Of a stretch of DNA of 64,000 bases, positions 44,133 through 53,169 are shown piece by piece. The stretch spans positions 62,001-126,000 of the forward strand of contig NZ_JADWYM010000011.1 in NCBI RefSeq assembly GCF_022414535.1, read 5' to 3'. Each line of letters begins with the position of its first letter. The first letter of the stretch is position 1. This DNA is from Streptomyces sp. MUM 2J. GTDB lineage: Bacteria; Actinomycetota; Actinomycetes; Streptomycetales; Streptomycetaceae. The notes under the pieces are model-generated. The model worked only from the letters and a program-made list of their open reading frames with translations. It did no database searches and was not told where the DNA came from. Both the position numbers and the translations under genes were made by a program.

Positions 44133-45079
44133 GCCGCCTCCATCCAGATGTCGGCGAGTGACTCCTCCAGGTTGATCCGGGGACGCCAGCCGAGCCGGTC
44201 GCGTGCGGTGCGCACATCGGCCTGCTGCCAGCTGCCGCAGCCGTCGGGGTAGGGGAAGGCGACGGGTGCCGGGTGGTCGGAGTCGGCGCGGGGGTGGCCG
44301 ATGGACGCCCGCAGCGGGCCGGGGGGCCCGTCGAGTTCGTGGAGGGCGCCGCCGTATCCGGCGACGCGGGCCAGGACGGCGGCGGCGTCCCGCAGCCGGA
44401 CGGCACGGCCGGAACCGATGTTGATGACGCCCTGCGCGGCCGACAGCGAGGCGGCGTGCACGGCCCGGGCGACGTCCCGGACGTCGACGAAGTCGCGCTG
44501 GACACCGAGACCGCCGACCTTGAGTTCGCCGTCCCCGGACTGCATGGCGCGGCGCATGGCCTCGGCGAGCCGGCCGAGTGGGGAGCCGGCCGGGGTTCCG
44601 GGTCCGGCGGGCGAGAAGACGCGGAGGACGACGGCGTCGAGGCCGGACCCGAGGACGAGTTCGGTGGCGGCGAGCTTGCTGACGCCGTACGGGCCGCCGG
44701 GACGGGGCACGGCGTCCTCGGCGGTGGACGAACCGGGCTGACTCGGGCCGTACTCGGCACCGCAGCCGATCTGGACCAGACGGGCGCCGCAGCCGCTGCG
44801 TCGCAGGGCCTCGCAGACGGTGGCGACGGCGACGGTGTTGTGCCGGGTGAGGTCACGGGCGCCGCCACGGGTGGCGCCGGCGCAGTTGACGACGACCTGG
44901 GGGTGGACCGCGTCGAGGAAGCGGGTGAGTGCTCCGGGGCTGCCGGTGGCGAGGTCGAAGCGGACGTCGGCGTCGTCGCCGCGGCCGAGTGCGGTGAGCT
45001 GGACGGCCGGGTCGGCGAGCAGCCGGTCGGCGACGAAGCGGCCGAGATAGCCGTTGGCTCCGATCAGCAGGACCCTCAT
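44120..45079 (-). CDS. NAD-dependent epimerase/dehydratase (sugar-nucleotide type)
   Basis: A 319-residue extended SDR. The Rossmann motif LLIGANGYLGRFVADRLL is at the N-terminus. GPYGVSKLAATELVLG carries the YxxxK catalytic pair (Y and K of YGVSK), typical of GalE-like nucleotide-sugar epimerases. It is the middle gene of a reverse-strand cluster with the spherulin-4 and PelF-like genes, so it probably makes a sugar nucleotide for them. The 108 bp before it, toward the membrane-protein gene, contain nothing recognisable. Confidence 0.85.
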   Translation of the reverse strand: MRVLLIGANGYLGRFVADRLLADPAVQLTALGRGDDADVRFDLATGSPGALTRFLDAVHPQVVVNCAGATRGGARDLTRHNTVAVATVCEALRRSGCGARLVQIGCGAEYGPSQPGSSTAEDAVPRPGGPYGVSKLAATELVLGSGLDAVVLRVFSPAGPGTPAGSPLGRLAEAMRRAMQSGDGELKVGGLGVQRDFVDVRDVARAVHAASLSAAQGVINIGSGRAVRLRDAAAVLARVAGYGGALHELDGPPGPLRASIGHPRADSDHPAPVAFPYPDGCGSWQQADVRTARDRLGWRPRINLEESLADIWMEAACRI

Positions 45080-45187
45080 CGCACGGCTCCCCGGGCCGAA
45101 TCCTCGGGTCGGGACGTGATCATCTGGTGTTCTCCTTCGGGGTGTTCCGATGGTGTGCGGACCGGCGCGGGTGACGTGGGGGGCGGA

Positions 45188-46519
45188 TCACCGCGGGTCG
45201 CTCGGTCGTACGTGGGCGGAGGCACGGGAAAGGGTGCGGGCCGCGTGGGTCAGCAGGATCAGGGCGCCCGTCCCGCACGCCAGGGCCGGCACGCCGCCGG
45301 GGCCCCAGGCCGCCACGAGGGTTTCGACGGGGACCGCCAGGAAACCGCAGCCGGGCAGGCGGGCCGCGAGGACGGTGGCCGTGGCGGCGGCCTCGGCGGC
45401 GGCGACCGCGGTGAGGATGACCGCGGGGGCGTGGGTGAAGCCGTGGATGTGGAGGAGGCGGGCGAGCAGGAGGAGAGCGCCCAGCGCGAGAGACCGGGCG
45501 TAGTCGGCGGGTTCGTCCAGGACCGCGGCGCAGACGGCGAGAAGGGCCGTCAGGAGACCGAGGTACAGGGCGATCGCGCTCGCCAGCAGCGGGCGTACGG
45601 CTGCGGCGAAGTCCGTCAGCATGCGGCTGGCGGCCATTCTGCGGCGGGCTCCCTCGGCGAGGACGTGGGCGGCGAGGGCCGCGGGCAGGCAGGACAGCAG
45701 AAGAGCGAGCACGGGGACGGCCGTCAGCGGCCAGGGCCCACCGGGGGTGCCGTCGGGCAGTCCGTCGGGGCCCCCGTGGACGGCGGCGCGCAGCAGCGCG
45801 TCGCCGAGGGCGGCGTAGCCGAGCAGCCACCAGACCCGGGATCTGGTGCCCGTGGGGCGCGGGCTGCTCCGCGCGCGACCTCCGGGACTCAGCGGCCCGC
45901 GGCCGAGGGCCGCGCGGACGCCCAGGACCAGGGCGAGAAGGCCGGCGGCGGCCACGTACAGGCGGGCGCGTCCCTCCGCGAGGTGCATTCCGGCCACCGC
46001 GGCGGCGCCGGCCGCGCCCGGCAGGAGGGCGAGCAGCATCCAGTCGGGGCGCGGCCGGCCGGTCTCGGGGGCGGTGACCGTGCCGGCGGGGGTGTCTTCG
46101 CCGCGGGGCACGCGCGCGTACATCTCCTCCGCGAGGGAGAACACGTCCCGGTGCCGGAAGCCCGCGGCGGTGCGATCGGTGACGCCGTGCGCCTCCAGAC
46201 CCGCCGCGATCTCCAGCGGGTCGACGGCCCGTGCGCACAGCTCGCGGTGCCGGTGCATCAGGGCCTTGACGGGGTCCGCGCCGCCCCGCCGGCGGTCGGT
46301 GGAACGGTGGTCGGGCCCCGCGGCCTCGACGTCGGGGACGCCACCGGAGCGCGGCCCCGGGACGGGTGCCGCGCCGGGTGCCCCGTCACGGGCAGGTGCC
46401 CCGTCGGGCGCGGGCGTGCCCGCGGGGCCGGGCGCGTGCGGCAGTGCCTGTGAGCGGGGGTCCCGGGCTCTCGTGCCGGCCGGTGTTCCCGGGCGGTCCA
46501 GTTCTCCGAGGCCGCTCAT
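45188..46519 (-). CDS. Polytopic membrane protein of the glycan cluster
   Basis: A 443-residue protein. Residues 1-155 are hydrophilic, with a Pro/Gly/Ala-rich first 80 residues, then a small domain (KALMHRHRELCARAVDPLEIAAGLEAHG). About eight to nine hydrophobic segments fill residues 160-430. No family is recognised. Its ATG overlaps the PelF-like glycosyltransferase stop (ATGA at 46516-46519), so the two are made together. A transporter or flippase role analogous to PelG is possible from context only. Confidence 0.7.
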   Translation of the reverse strand: MSGLGELDRPGTPAGTRARDPRSQALPHAPGPAGTPAPDGAPARDGAPGAAPVPGPRSGGVPDVEAAGPDHRSTDRRRGGADPVKALMHRHRELCARAVDPLEIAAGLEAHGVTDRTAAGFRHRDVFSLAEEMYARVPRGEDTPAGTVTAPETGRPRPDWMLLALLPGAAGAAAVAGMHLAEGRARLYVAAAGLLALVLGVRAALGRGPLSPGGRARSSPRPTGTRSRVWWLLGYAALGDALLRAAVHGGPDGLPDGTPGGPWPLTAVPVLALLLSCLPAALAAHVLAEGARRRMAASRMLTDFAAAVRPLLASAIALYLGLLTALLAVCAAVLDEPADYARSLALGALLLLARLLHIHGFTHAPAVILTAVAAAEAAATATVLAARLPGCGFLAVPVETLVAAWGPGGVPALACGTGALILLTHAARTLSRASAHVRPSDPR

Positions 46520-48273
46520 CGCGCTCCCTCCCCCGCGGGCACCGGCACCGAGGCGCGGACGGGTGGTCCGGCCGCCCAGGCCGGTCCGCCCCGGGCCACC
46601 ACGCGGGTGCCCGGAGCGGTCCAGCGCCCGGGCACGTGGGCCTCGGCGGGCACGCCGAACGGCAGGGGCTCGCCGGTGCCGTCGACGACGACCCGGTTGA
46701 CCGGGCTACTGGAGACGAGCTCCAGGTAAATGCCGTGAAATGCCGCGATGTTCTGCTCGACGGTGAAGAGTTCGAGGGCACGCGCGCGTGCGGCGGCGCC
46801 CAGGCGTGCACGGCGCTCGGGGTCGCGCAGCAGTGCGACGCACGCCTCGGCGAGCGCCCGCGGATTGCGCGGGGGTACGACGACCCCCGTACCGCCGATG
46901 ACCTCCACCACCGCGCCCACGTCCGTCGACACGGTCGCGAGCCCGCAGAACATCGCCTCGACCAGGCCGACGGGGAAGCCCTCGACGACGCTCGACAGCA
47001 CACTCACCGCTCCGCAGGCGTACGCGTCGGCGAGGGTGGCGGTCTCGTGACCGCCGAGCTCCTCGAAGGAGACGGGATTGCTGCCCACGGCGTGCAGTCC
47101 GTCGGCCTCGTCGGGGAAGAGCTGGGCGGCGAGCGCACGGCAGTGGCCGAGGTAGGCCTGTCCTTCGGCCCCGGTGCCGGTGACGACGAAGCGCAGGCGG
47201 GCCTTCGGCTCCTCCTTGCGGACCTCGGCGAACGCGTGCAGCAGCGACACCAGGTCCTTGGCGGGTTCCACCCGGCCCACCCACACCAGCGTGTCGGGCT
47301 CGCGCTCCTCGGGCGACTCCCCGACCTCGGCGAAGCGGGCGGCGTTCATGCCGGGGTAGACCATGCGGACCTTCGCGGGGTCGGCGCCGCACCGCTCCTG
47401 CCAGCGGCGGGCGTGGGCGTTGCCGGGCGTGACGCGGGCGGCCCGGCCGTAGACCTCGGCGGCGAGCCGGCCGTGGAAGGCGGCGAGCAGGGCCCGGACG
47501 GCGGGCGCGTCCCCGGCGCCTTCCGGGTGCGGCGCGCCTCCCGCGGCCGGGGCGGCTCCGGAGGTCAGGTAGTGCGTCCGCAGCCGCACCCCGTACTCGG
47601 TCACCAGCAGGGGTACGCCGAAGAAGTGGGCGGCCAGCAGGCCGGGCAGGGCGGCTGTGCCGCCGGCGGCCGCGTGGCACACGTCGACGGCGCCGAGCCC
47701 GTCGTCCTCGTACCAGTCGAGCGAGAGGGGACGCAGGGCCTGTTCCAGGCGCCCCGCGACGGTCAGCAGGTCCGGCACACGGGCCTCGCGTGCGTGCCGC
47801 AGTGCGCCCGGCGCGCGACAGGCGCGTTCGAGGGCGCGTACCGCCCCTTCCGAGCGCAGCGCCCCGACCAGACCGCCCTCGTCGCGGGCGACTTCGGCCA
47901 GACCGAGGAGCGCGCTGCTGAAACGGTCCGCCTCGGCGGTGTGCGCGCCCTCGGCCGGTTCGCCGCCCTGACCGTCGGCACCCCCGGCGCACAGGGCCGC
48001 GGCGAGTTCCCCGTAGCACTGGGCGAACCGCCGGAGCGCGCGCCGTCCCAGCGCCGCCCCGTCGTGCTCCGCCCTCCACAGGGGCGCGGTGCGCACCCTG
48101 CTGACCTGCGGCGGCAGCGGGATCCAGCCCTCGTCCTCCTGGCGCTCACTGCGGCTGAGCGCGTAGATGTCGAACTCGTGCTGCCCGAGCCCGCGCACGA
48201 GCCGGTCGCACCACAGCCCTGCGTCACCGCTCACATACGGATAGCCACCCTCCGTAAGCAGTCCGATGCGCAC
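46516..48273 (-). CDS. PelF-like glycosyltransferase (GT4, DUF3492)
   Basis: A 585-residue family 4 glycosyltransferase. The N-terminal DUF3492 domain begins IGLLTEGGYPYVSGD, very close to the PelF signature GTYPYVxGG, and the C-terminal nucleotide-sugar domain has VWVGRVEPAKDL and the E-x7-E motif EGFPVGLVE. PelF polymerises the Pel exopolysaccharide from UDP-sugars in the cytoplasm. The protein is cytoplasmic, with no signal peptide. The GTG start follows GGGGGTG. A PelF-like role in a streptomycete glycan is an inference; the family assignment is firm. Confidence 0.82.
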   Translation of the reverse strand: MRIGLLTEGGYPYVSGDAGLWCDRLVRGLGQHEFDIYALSRSERQEDEGWIPLPPQVSRVRTAPLWRAEHDGAALGRRALRRFAQCYGELAAALCAGGADGQGGEPAEGAHTAEADRFSSALLGLAEVARDEGGLVGALRSEGAVRALERACRAPGALRHAREARVPDLLTVAGRLEQALRPLSLDWYEDDGLGAVDVCHAAAGGTAALPGLLAAHFFGVPLLVTEYGVRLRTHYLTSGAAPAAGGAPHPEGAGDAPAVRALLAAFHGRLAAEVYGRAARVTPGNAHARRWQERCGADPAKVRMVYPGMNAARFAEVGESPEEREPDTLVWVGRVEPAKDLVSLLHAFAEVRKEEPKARLRFVVTGTGAEGQAYLGHCRALAAQLFPDEADGLHAVGSNPVSFEELGGHETATLADAYACGAVSVLSSVVEGFPVGLVEAMFCGLATVSTDVGAVVEVIGGTGVVVPPRNPRALAEACVALLRDPERRARLGAAARARALELFTVEQNIAAFHGIYLELVSSSPVNRVVVDGTGEPLPFGVPAEAHVPGRWTAPGTRVVARGGPAWAAGPPVRASVPVPAGEGAR

Positions 48274-48502
48274 GAGTACACCCCCGATCTCCCGTATGGG
48301 GAGCCGCCGTTGGTCCGGCGGCTCGCAGCGGGACGAACGTATGCGGACAAGGCGGTGGCGCGACGGACGGTTGTCCGTCGCGCCACCAAAAGGGGTGAAC
48401 GGTCGTAACTTTCCCGTGCGGGTCGCGTTCGGTCGGGCTAAGAGATCACATGACCGCGAAGTGACACGTCACGCGCCCCGGCCCGGCGCACAGCCGGGTT
48501 CC

Positions 48503-48569
48503 AGGGCGTGTTTCGAAGGAGTGTCGTCCACCCGAAGGGCGGGCAGGCGGGACTTTCGAGGCACGCCCT
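48503..48569. mobile_element. 67-bp MITE-like element with IS5-type ends
   Basis: The ends form an inverted repeat (18 bp, 14 matching) that starts AGGGCGTG and shares its outer bases (GGGCGTGTTTCGAA on the left) with the IS at 58274-59220. It encodes nothing and its right end supplies the TAG stop codon of the DUF3152 gene. It looks like an internally deleted relative of that IS. The remainder of 48274-48567 is the promoter region of the PelF-like gene, AT-poor and without a clear motif. Confidence 0.6.
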
Positions 48570-50148
48570 ATGGGTACGGCCAGGCGTTGGGGAGGCAGTG
48601 GATCCCGTCGTGGTCGAGGAACTTGGTCTGCTGCTGCATGACCGGCGCGAGGTCGCCGTCCTTCTCGCAGTTGCGGTGTCCGTAGCCGAGGCGGTGGCCG
48701 ATCTCGTGGTTGATCAGCATCTGCCGGTAGGCACGGATCCGGTCCCCGAAGGTCGAGGAACCCTGGGCCCAGCGGTACGCGTTGATCATCACCCGCTCGG
48801 TGGCGGCGGAGTCGCAGGAGACGTGCTCCTCGCTGGTGTCCAGTCCGGACTTGGCGCACCAGACGTCGGTCGTGCCGGGGCTGGCGAGCGTGATGACGAA
48901 GTCGGGCTGGCCGGACCGGACGCGCTCGAAGGTGCGCTCGCCGCGGTGGGCCCAGCTGCGGTCGTCGTTGAGCGTCCTCTGCACGGCCTGGGCGAACAGC
49001 TCGGCGTCGAGTCCGAGCCCCTGCTCGACGTCCACGCGGTACGTGTACTTGCGTCCCTTGCCGGGTGCCTCGTCGACGCCGGGCACCGCGTCGAACCGTC
49101 CCGGCCCCTTCAGGTCCGGGTCGAACGCGTACTTCCGGTCGAGCTTCTGCTCGTACGTCAGGGCCACCGCACGCGTCGGGGACGAGGGGCTCGGCCGTCC
49201 GTCACTGCGCGAGGCGGAGTCGTGGGCGTCCCGCGCCTGACCGGTGGGAGACGGTGTCCGCGCACCGTCCTCGCCGGTGCCGGTGACCTGCCCGGCGACG
49301 ACGACGGCGAGCACGGTGGTCACGGCGGCTGCCGCGACGCCGGTGAAGGTCCGCCCCCTGGTGCCCTTCGCGCGGTCCGGCTCGCCGGCCGGCGGCGCAC
49401 CGTCGGCGAGGTCGTGGCCGGTGCCGGCAGCGCTGCCGGTGAGCCCGGCGCCCGGGACGCCGAAGTCCCGGTCCGTGACGGAGGCGTACGGGTCCGGGCC
49501 CCGGGGCGGCACCGGTGCCCGCCTGCGGGGCGGGGTGAAGACATCGTCGGCCACGGCGTCGAAGGCGTCGACGTACTCCTGCCGGGGCCCGCTCCGCGGC
49601 GCCTGCCGCTGCCGGGGCAGACCCGGCCCGTCCGGCTGCCCGTACCGGGTACCGCCTGCGCCTTCTCCCAGCTCACCCCAGCCGCCCCCGGCCTCCCGCT
49701 GCTCGGGGTGACCACCGCGCACCCGGGGGGTGCCGTGGGCCGGGGTGCCCTGAACCGCCCCGCCGCCGGGCACACGCGGAACACCGTGTGCGGGCGTGCC
49801 GTCGGGGAACCGCGGAACGCCTCGGCCGGACGTGCCGTCGGGGAACCGCGGAACGCCTCGGCCGGACGTGCCGTCGGGGAAGCGGGGCGCGCCTTGCGCG
49901 GGCGTACCGTCCGCATACCGCGGCACCCCGTGCGCGGGCGTGCCACCGCCGTATCCCGGAGCACCGTGCGCGGGCGTTCCGTACCCCTGCGGCACCGGTC
50001 CGCCGGGCGCGGGTCCCCGCCACGGGGTCCCGCCGGACGGCGGCGGTGCCTGTGCGGGCGGTGCCTGCTCGGCCCGGCCCTCCCCGGATTTCGCTCTTCC
50101 CCCGGACGCGCTCTTCGGAGCGGGTCCACGCCTGCTGTGGCGTCCCAC
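48568..50148 (-). CDS. DUF3152 membrane-anchored protein with HExxH-like motif
   Basis: A 526-residue protein. Residues 1-160 are low-complexity with about eight repeats of the type RFPDGTxxxGVP. One membrane helix lies near residue 275-295 (VAAAAVTTVLAVVVAGQV). The C-terminal domain is DUF3152 (residues 330-526), with NHEIGHRLGYGHRNC, an HExxH-like zinc site plus a third His, and cysteines that may form a disulfide. It is probably a surface-exposed metalloprotease-like protein; activity is unproven. The GTG start follows GAGGGG. Confidence 0.82.
   Translation of the reverse strand: MGRHSRRGPAPKSASGGRAKSGEGRAEQAPPAQAPPPSGGTPWRGPAPGGPVPQGYGTPAHGAPGYGGGTPAHGVPRYADGTPAQGAPRFPDGTSGRGVPRFPDGTSGRGVPRFPDGTPAHGVPRVPGGGAVQGTPAHGTPRVRGGHPEQREAGGGWGELGEGAGGTRYGQPDGPGLPRQRQAPRSGPRQEYVDAFDAVADDVFTPPRRRAPVPPRGPDPYASVTDRDFGVPGAGLTGSAAGTGHDLADGAPPAGEPDRAKGTRGRTFTGVAAAAVTTVLAVVVAGQVTGTGEDGARTPSPTGQARDAHDSASRSDGRPSPSSPTRAVALTYEQKLDRKYAFDPDLKGPGRFDAVPGVDEAPGKGRKYTYRVDVEQGLGLDAELFAQAVQRTLNDDRSWAHRGERTFERVRSGQPDFVITLASPGTTDVWCAKSGLDTSEEHVSCDSAATERVMINAYRWAQGSSTFGDRIRAYRQMLINHEIGHRLGYGHRNCEKDGDLAPVMQQQTKFLDHDGIHCLPNAWPYP
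49801..49872 (-). repeat. Identical 36-bp tandem repeat inside the DUF3152 gene
   Basis: Two exact 36-bp copies (49801-49836 and 49837-49872), with diverged copies on either side, encode 12-residue units FPDGTSGRGVPR in the disordered N-terminal part. Confidence 0.8.
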
Positions 50149-50156
50149 GTCGCCCC

Positions 50157-51167
50157 TCAGCTCCCCTGGCTCGGGGACGCGGAGGTCCCGGACTCGTCAC
50201 GGCGGTCACCGGGGGTGGTCGTGTCCGCCAGGAGGTCCCGGAACGCCGCGGCGACGGTGTCCGGGTACTCCATCATCGCCACGTGCCCGGCGTCCGGCAT
50301 GGTCAGCAGGCGGCTGTCGCGGAAGGTGCGAGCGGCCCTGTGGGCCATGCGGAATCCGACGAGCTGGTCCCGGCCGCCGTAGACGAGCAGGGTCGGGGCG
50401 AGCACGCGCTCGGCCTGCCGCCACAAGCCGTGCTGACCGCCGAGGGTGTACGCGTTCACCAGACCGCGGGCGGAGCGGGCCATCGCGTCCCAGAAGTACG
50501 GCAGCAGGAGCCGCCGCTCCAGTTCCTCCACCGCATGCCGGAAGGCCTCGGGCGTCACCCGGGAGGGGTCGCCGTAGCAGAGACCCATGACGCCGCGGAC
50601 CCGCTGCTCGGCGCTCCATTCGCGGGTGAGACGGGTGAAGAGCGCGGCCACGCCGGGAACGCCGAGGAGCCCGGTCGGCACGGCGGTGCGCTGGACGCGC
50701 AGCTCCGGCAGGGCGGGGGAGACGAGGGTGAGCGTGCGGACGAGGTCGGGCCGCAGCGCGGCCACGCGCGTGGAGACGGCCCCGCCGAGGGAGTTCCCGA
50801 GGAGGTGGACGGGACCGCGGCCGGACGCGTCGAGGTAGCGGATCACCGCGCGGGCGTGCCCGCTGACCGAGTAGTCGCCGTCGTCCGGTGGCGGGGAGTC
50901 GCCGAAGCCCGGCAGGTCGACCGCCTCGCTCTCGACGGCCCCGTCGAGCTCGGCCATCAGCGACGACCAGTTCTGCGAGGAGCCTCCGAGACCGTGGACG
51001 TACAGCGCGAGCGGCAGTCCCTCGCGGGCGGGGGGCCTGGAGCGGACCGTCAGGGTGACGCCCGGCAGTCCGACCGACCGCAGCCGCTCGCCCTCCGCGA
51101 CCCGGACGGACCCCGTCCTCGGGACGAGGTCGTTGGGCGGCACGGACGGCAGCTCGGTCGAAGACAT
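50157..51167 (-). CDS. Alpha/beta hydrolase
   Basis: A 336-residue alpha/beta hydrolase. The oxyanion loop is VHGLGGSSQNW near residue 95, the nucleophile elbow GNSLGGAVS, the acid in VYGGRDQLVGF, and the His in PDAGHVAMMEYP. The fold suits an esterase or lipase-type enzyme, but the substrate is unknown. No signal peptide. It ends 8 bp before the DUF3152 gene start, so the two form an operon. The 224 bp upstream separate it from the divergent acidic-protein gene. Confidence 0.87.
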   Translation of the reverse strand: MSSTELPSVPPNDLVPRTGSVRVAEGERLRSVGLPGVTLTVRSRPPAREGLPLALYVHGLGGSSQNWSSLMAELDGAVESEAVDLPGFGDSPPPDDGDYSVSGHARAVIRYLDASGRGPVHLLGNSLGGAVSTRVAALRPDLVRTLTLVSPALPELRVQRTAVPTGLLGVPGVAALFTRLTREWSAEQRVRGVMGLCYGDPSRVTPEAFRHAVEELERRLLLPYFWDAMARSARGLVNAYTLGGQHGLWRQAERVLAPTLLVYGGRDQLVGFRMAHRAARTFRDSRLLTMPDAGHVAMMEYPDTVAAAFRDLLADTTTPGDRRDESGTSASPSQGS

Positions 51168-51391
51168 GCGGCAATGTTACGAGACGATCACGCCCTGGTT
51201 CACGTGTTCGGCATCACAGCGAGACGGAACGGGCCGGGCGGCACAAGGGTCGTCTCAGGTCATGGACGCGAATGTATGGCATGGCGTCCGAATCGGGTGT
51301 CTCCTAGGCTCATGAAGAGGGCACCCGCGTGGGACCCCTGCTTCAGGGACAGACGCAGGAAGTTCACAGGAAGTAGGAAGGGAGCCCGTCC

Positions 51392-51616
51392 GTGGCCGTA
51401 GACCCCACCGACCCCGAGACCTTCGAGGAGACCGAGGAGCGCGACGCCGCGGAGGTCGACGTCGAGGCTCCCGAGAACGACGCCGCCGAGCAGCACGCCG
51501 ACGTCTCGCCCGACCGCGACGACCCGCTGGAGGGCGTGGACCCGGCGCGAGCCAACGAGGCGGACCTGATCGAGCAGGCGCGCGTGGTCTCCCTCGACGA
51601 GGACGACTACCGCTGA
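51392..51616 (+). CDS. Small acidic protein
   Basis: A 74-residue, strongly acidic protein (about one third Asp/Glu) with no membrane segment or recognised domain. It has the conserved C-terminal stretch ARANEADLIEQARVVSLDEDDYR seen in several streptomycetes from memory. GGAAGGGAG lies 8-10 nt before the GTG. It begins with its own promoter region, which contains TAGGCT at 51305-51310 as a possible -10. Confidence 0.7.
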   Translation: MAVDPTDPETFEETEERDAAEVDVEAPENDAAEQHADVSPDRDDPLEGVDPARANEADLIEQARVVSLDEDDYR

Positions 51617-51811
51617 CCGTTCACACCGGCAGCCCGCTGAGCTGGAGAGAGGACTTCGTTTGCCCGCTTGGCCCCGCTTTCAAACCTTCCGCACGACTTT
51701 CGCCACCGTCCGGTCCATGAAATTCTGCGCTCGCACCGCGCACACCCGGGTTACCGAAAAGTACGATGGCGACGCGGCGCACACCGCAAGTGGACGACTT
51801 TGGGAGGCGGC

Positions 51812-52459
51812 GTGACAGCCATCGAGCAGACAGAGGCGGCACGCCCGCGGGGTACGCGCCTGCCGCGCCGAGCCCGACGGAACCAGCTGCTGGGCGCCGC
51901 CCAGGAAGTCTTCGTGGCGCAGGGCTACCACGCCGCCGCCATGGACGACATCGCCGAGCGCGCGGGCGTCAGCAAGCCGGTGCTCTACCAGCACTTCCCG
52001 GGCAAGCTCGACCTCTACCTCGCCCTGCTGGACCAGCACTGCGAGGCGCTGATCCAGGCGGTGCGCAACGCGCTCGCGTCCACCACCGACAACAAGCAGC
52101 GCGTGCGGGCGACCATGGACGCCTACTTCGCGTACGTCGAGGACGAGGGCGGCGCCTTCCGCCTGGTCTTCGAGTCGGACCTGACCAACGAGTCCGCCGT
52201 GCGCGAGCGCGTCGACAAGGTCACCAACGAGTGCGCCGAGGCGATCTGTGACGTCATCGCCGAGGACACGGGTCTCTCCCGCGCCGAGTCGATGCTGCTC
52301 GCCTCCGGCCTCGGGGGACTGGCCCAGGTGGTGGCCCGCGCCTGGCTCAACAGCGACCGCAGCGTCCCGCGCGACGAGGCGGTGCAGCTCCTGGCGTCGC
52401 TGGCCTGGCGCGGCATCGCCGGCTTCCCGCTGCACGGCAGCGAACAGCAGCAGCACTGA
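51812..52459 (+). CDS. TetR-family transcriptional regulator
   Basis: A 215-residue TetR regulator. The N-terminal helix-turn-helix is MDDIAERAGVSKPVLYQHFPGK (residues 45-66). The C-terminal ligand domain contains YVEDEGGAFRLVFESDL. The GTG at 51812 has GGGAGG 7 nt upstream; the frame is open further back but with no initiation site. No gene lies close by in the divergent direction, so its target cannot be read from context. Confidence 0.88.
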   Translation: MTAIEQTEAARPRGTRLPRRARRNQLLGAAQEVFVAQGYHAAAMDDIAERAGVSKPVLYQHFPGKLDLYLALLDQHCEALIQAVRNALASTTDNKQRVRATMDAYFAYVEDEGGAFRLVFESDLTNESAVRERVDKVTNECAEAICDVIAEDTGLSRAESMLLASGLGGLAQVVARAWLNSDRSVPRDEAVQLLASLAWRGIAGFPLHGSEQQQH

Positions 52460-52630
52460 CCGCGCGCGGCCGGGCTCGGCGGACGGACGGGGCCGTGCGC
52501 GATGTGTTCCCGCGCGATGTTCGCTCCTGGCGTGCTGGCGCGGAGCGTGCACGTCCCCTCACCGGGCTAATGTGTGCTGGGTACAGCGCGGTAGATCGCG
52601 CACTTCACTGACCGTCGGAGGGACATAGCC

Positions 52631-52858
52631 GTGGAGGTCAAGATCGGCGTGCAGCACGCGCCCCGCGAGATCGTTCTGGAGAGCGGTCAGAGTGCCGAGG
52701 AGGTCGAGCGGGCGGTGTCCGAGGCGCTCGCCGGGAAGTCGCCACTGCTGAGCCTGGTGGACGAGCACGGCCGCAGGATCCTGGTTCCGGCCGACCGCCT
52801 CGCGTACATCGAGATCGGCGAGCCGGCTCCGCGCAAGGTGGGCTTCGGCGCCCTGTAG
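52631..52858 (+). CDS. DUF3107 family small protein
   Basis: A 75-residue protein of the actinobacterial DUF3107 family (VKIGVQHAPREIVLESG ... VDEHGRRILVPADRLAYIEIG). The alternating beta-strand pattern suggests a small globular domain. Its function is unknown. The start is a GTG with GGAGGG 9 nt upstream. A strong hairpin follows 22 bp after the stop, so it is a monocistronic unit, with TAATGT at 52567-52572 as a possible -10. Confidence 0.82.
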   Translation: MEVKIGVQHAPREIVLESGQSAEEVERAVSEALAGKSPLLSLVDEHGRRILVPADRLAYIEIGEPAPRKVGFGAL

Positions 52859-52879
52859 GAGGGCGCGCGCCCGACACGG

Positions 52880-52928
52880 CGGAAGGGCCCGGTGACGTCA
52901 CGGTGTGTGGCGCCACCGGGCCCTTCCG
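52880..52928 (+). terminator. Terminator after DUF3107
   Basis: A 15-bp perfect stem (52880-52894 with 52914-52928) with a 19-nt loop. The rest of the 311-bp gap to 53169 is GC-rich and shows nothing else, apart from GGGAGGGAC before the next start. Confidence 0.75.
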
Positions 52929-53169
52929 TTGGCCTGGAACCACCCGGACCTGCCGGGACCGTCCCGCGGGGTGCCGGGCCGGCCGCGCCGCGCACCGGCC
53001 GCGGAATTCCGTCGCCCCGCCACCCGACCACTCACCTGGCCCCGTTTCCGCCACGGACGGAGCACAGGCGCGCCCTGCAGGAGGATTGTCTTCCGCAGGT
53101 CACGGGTATGACGGGCGGTGACCGGGGCGCCACCTCGGTGACCGTCCGGCCGCGTGGGAGGGACCCGGC

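Noticed and set aside
51312..51401. Short ORF overlapping the start of the acidic protein gene
   Set aside because: It has no ribosome-binding site, lies at or before the likely transcription start, and its sequence is ordinary.
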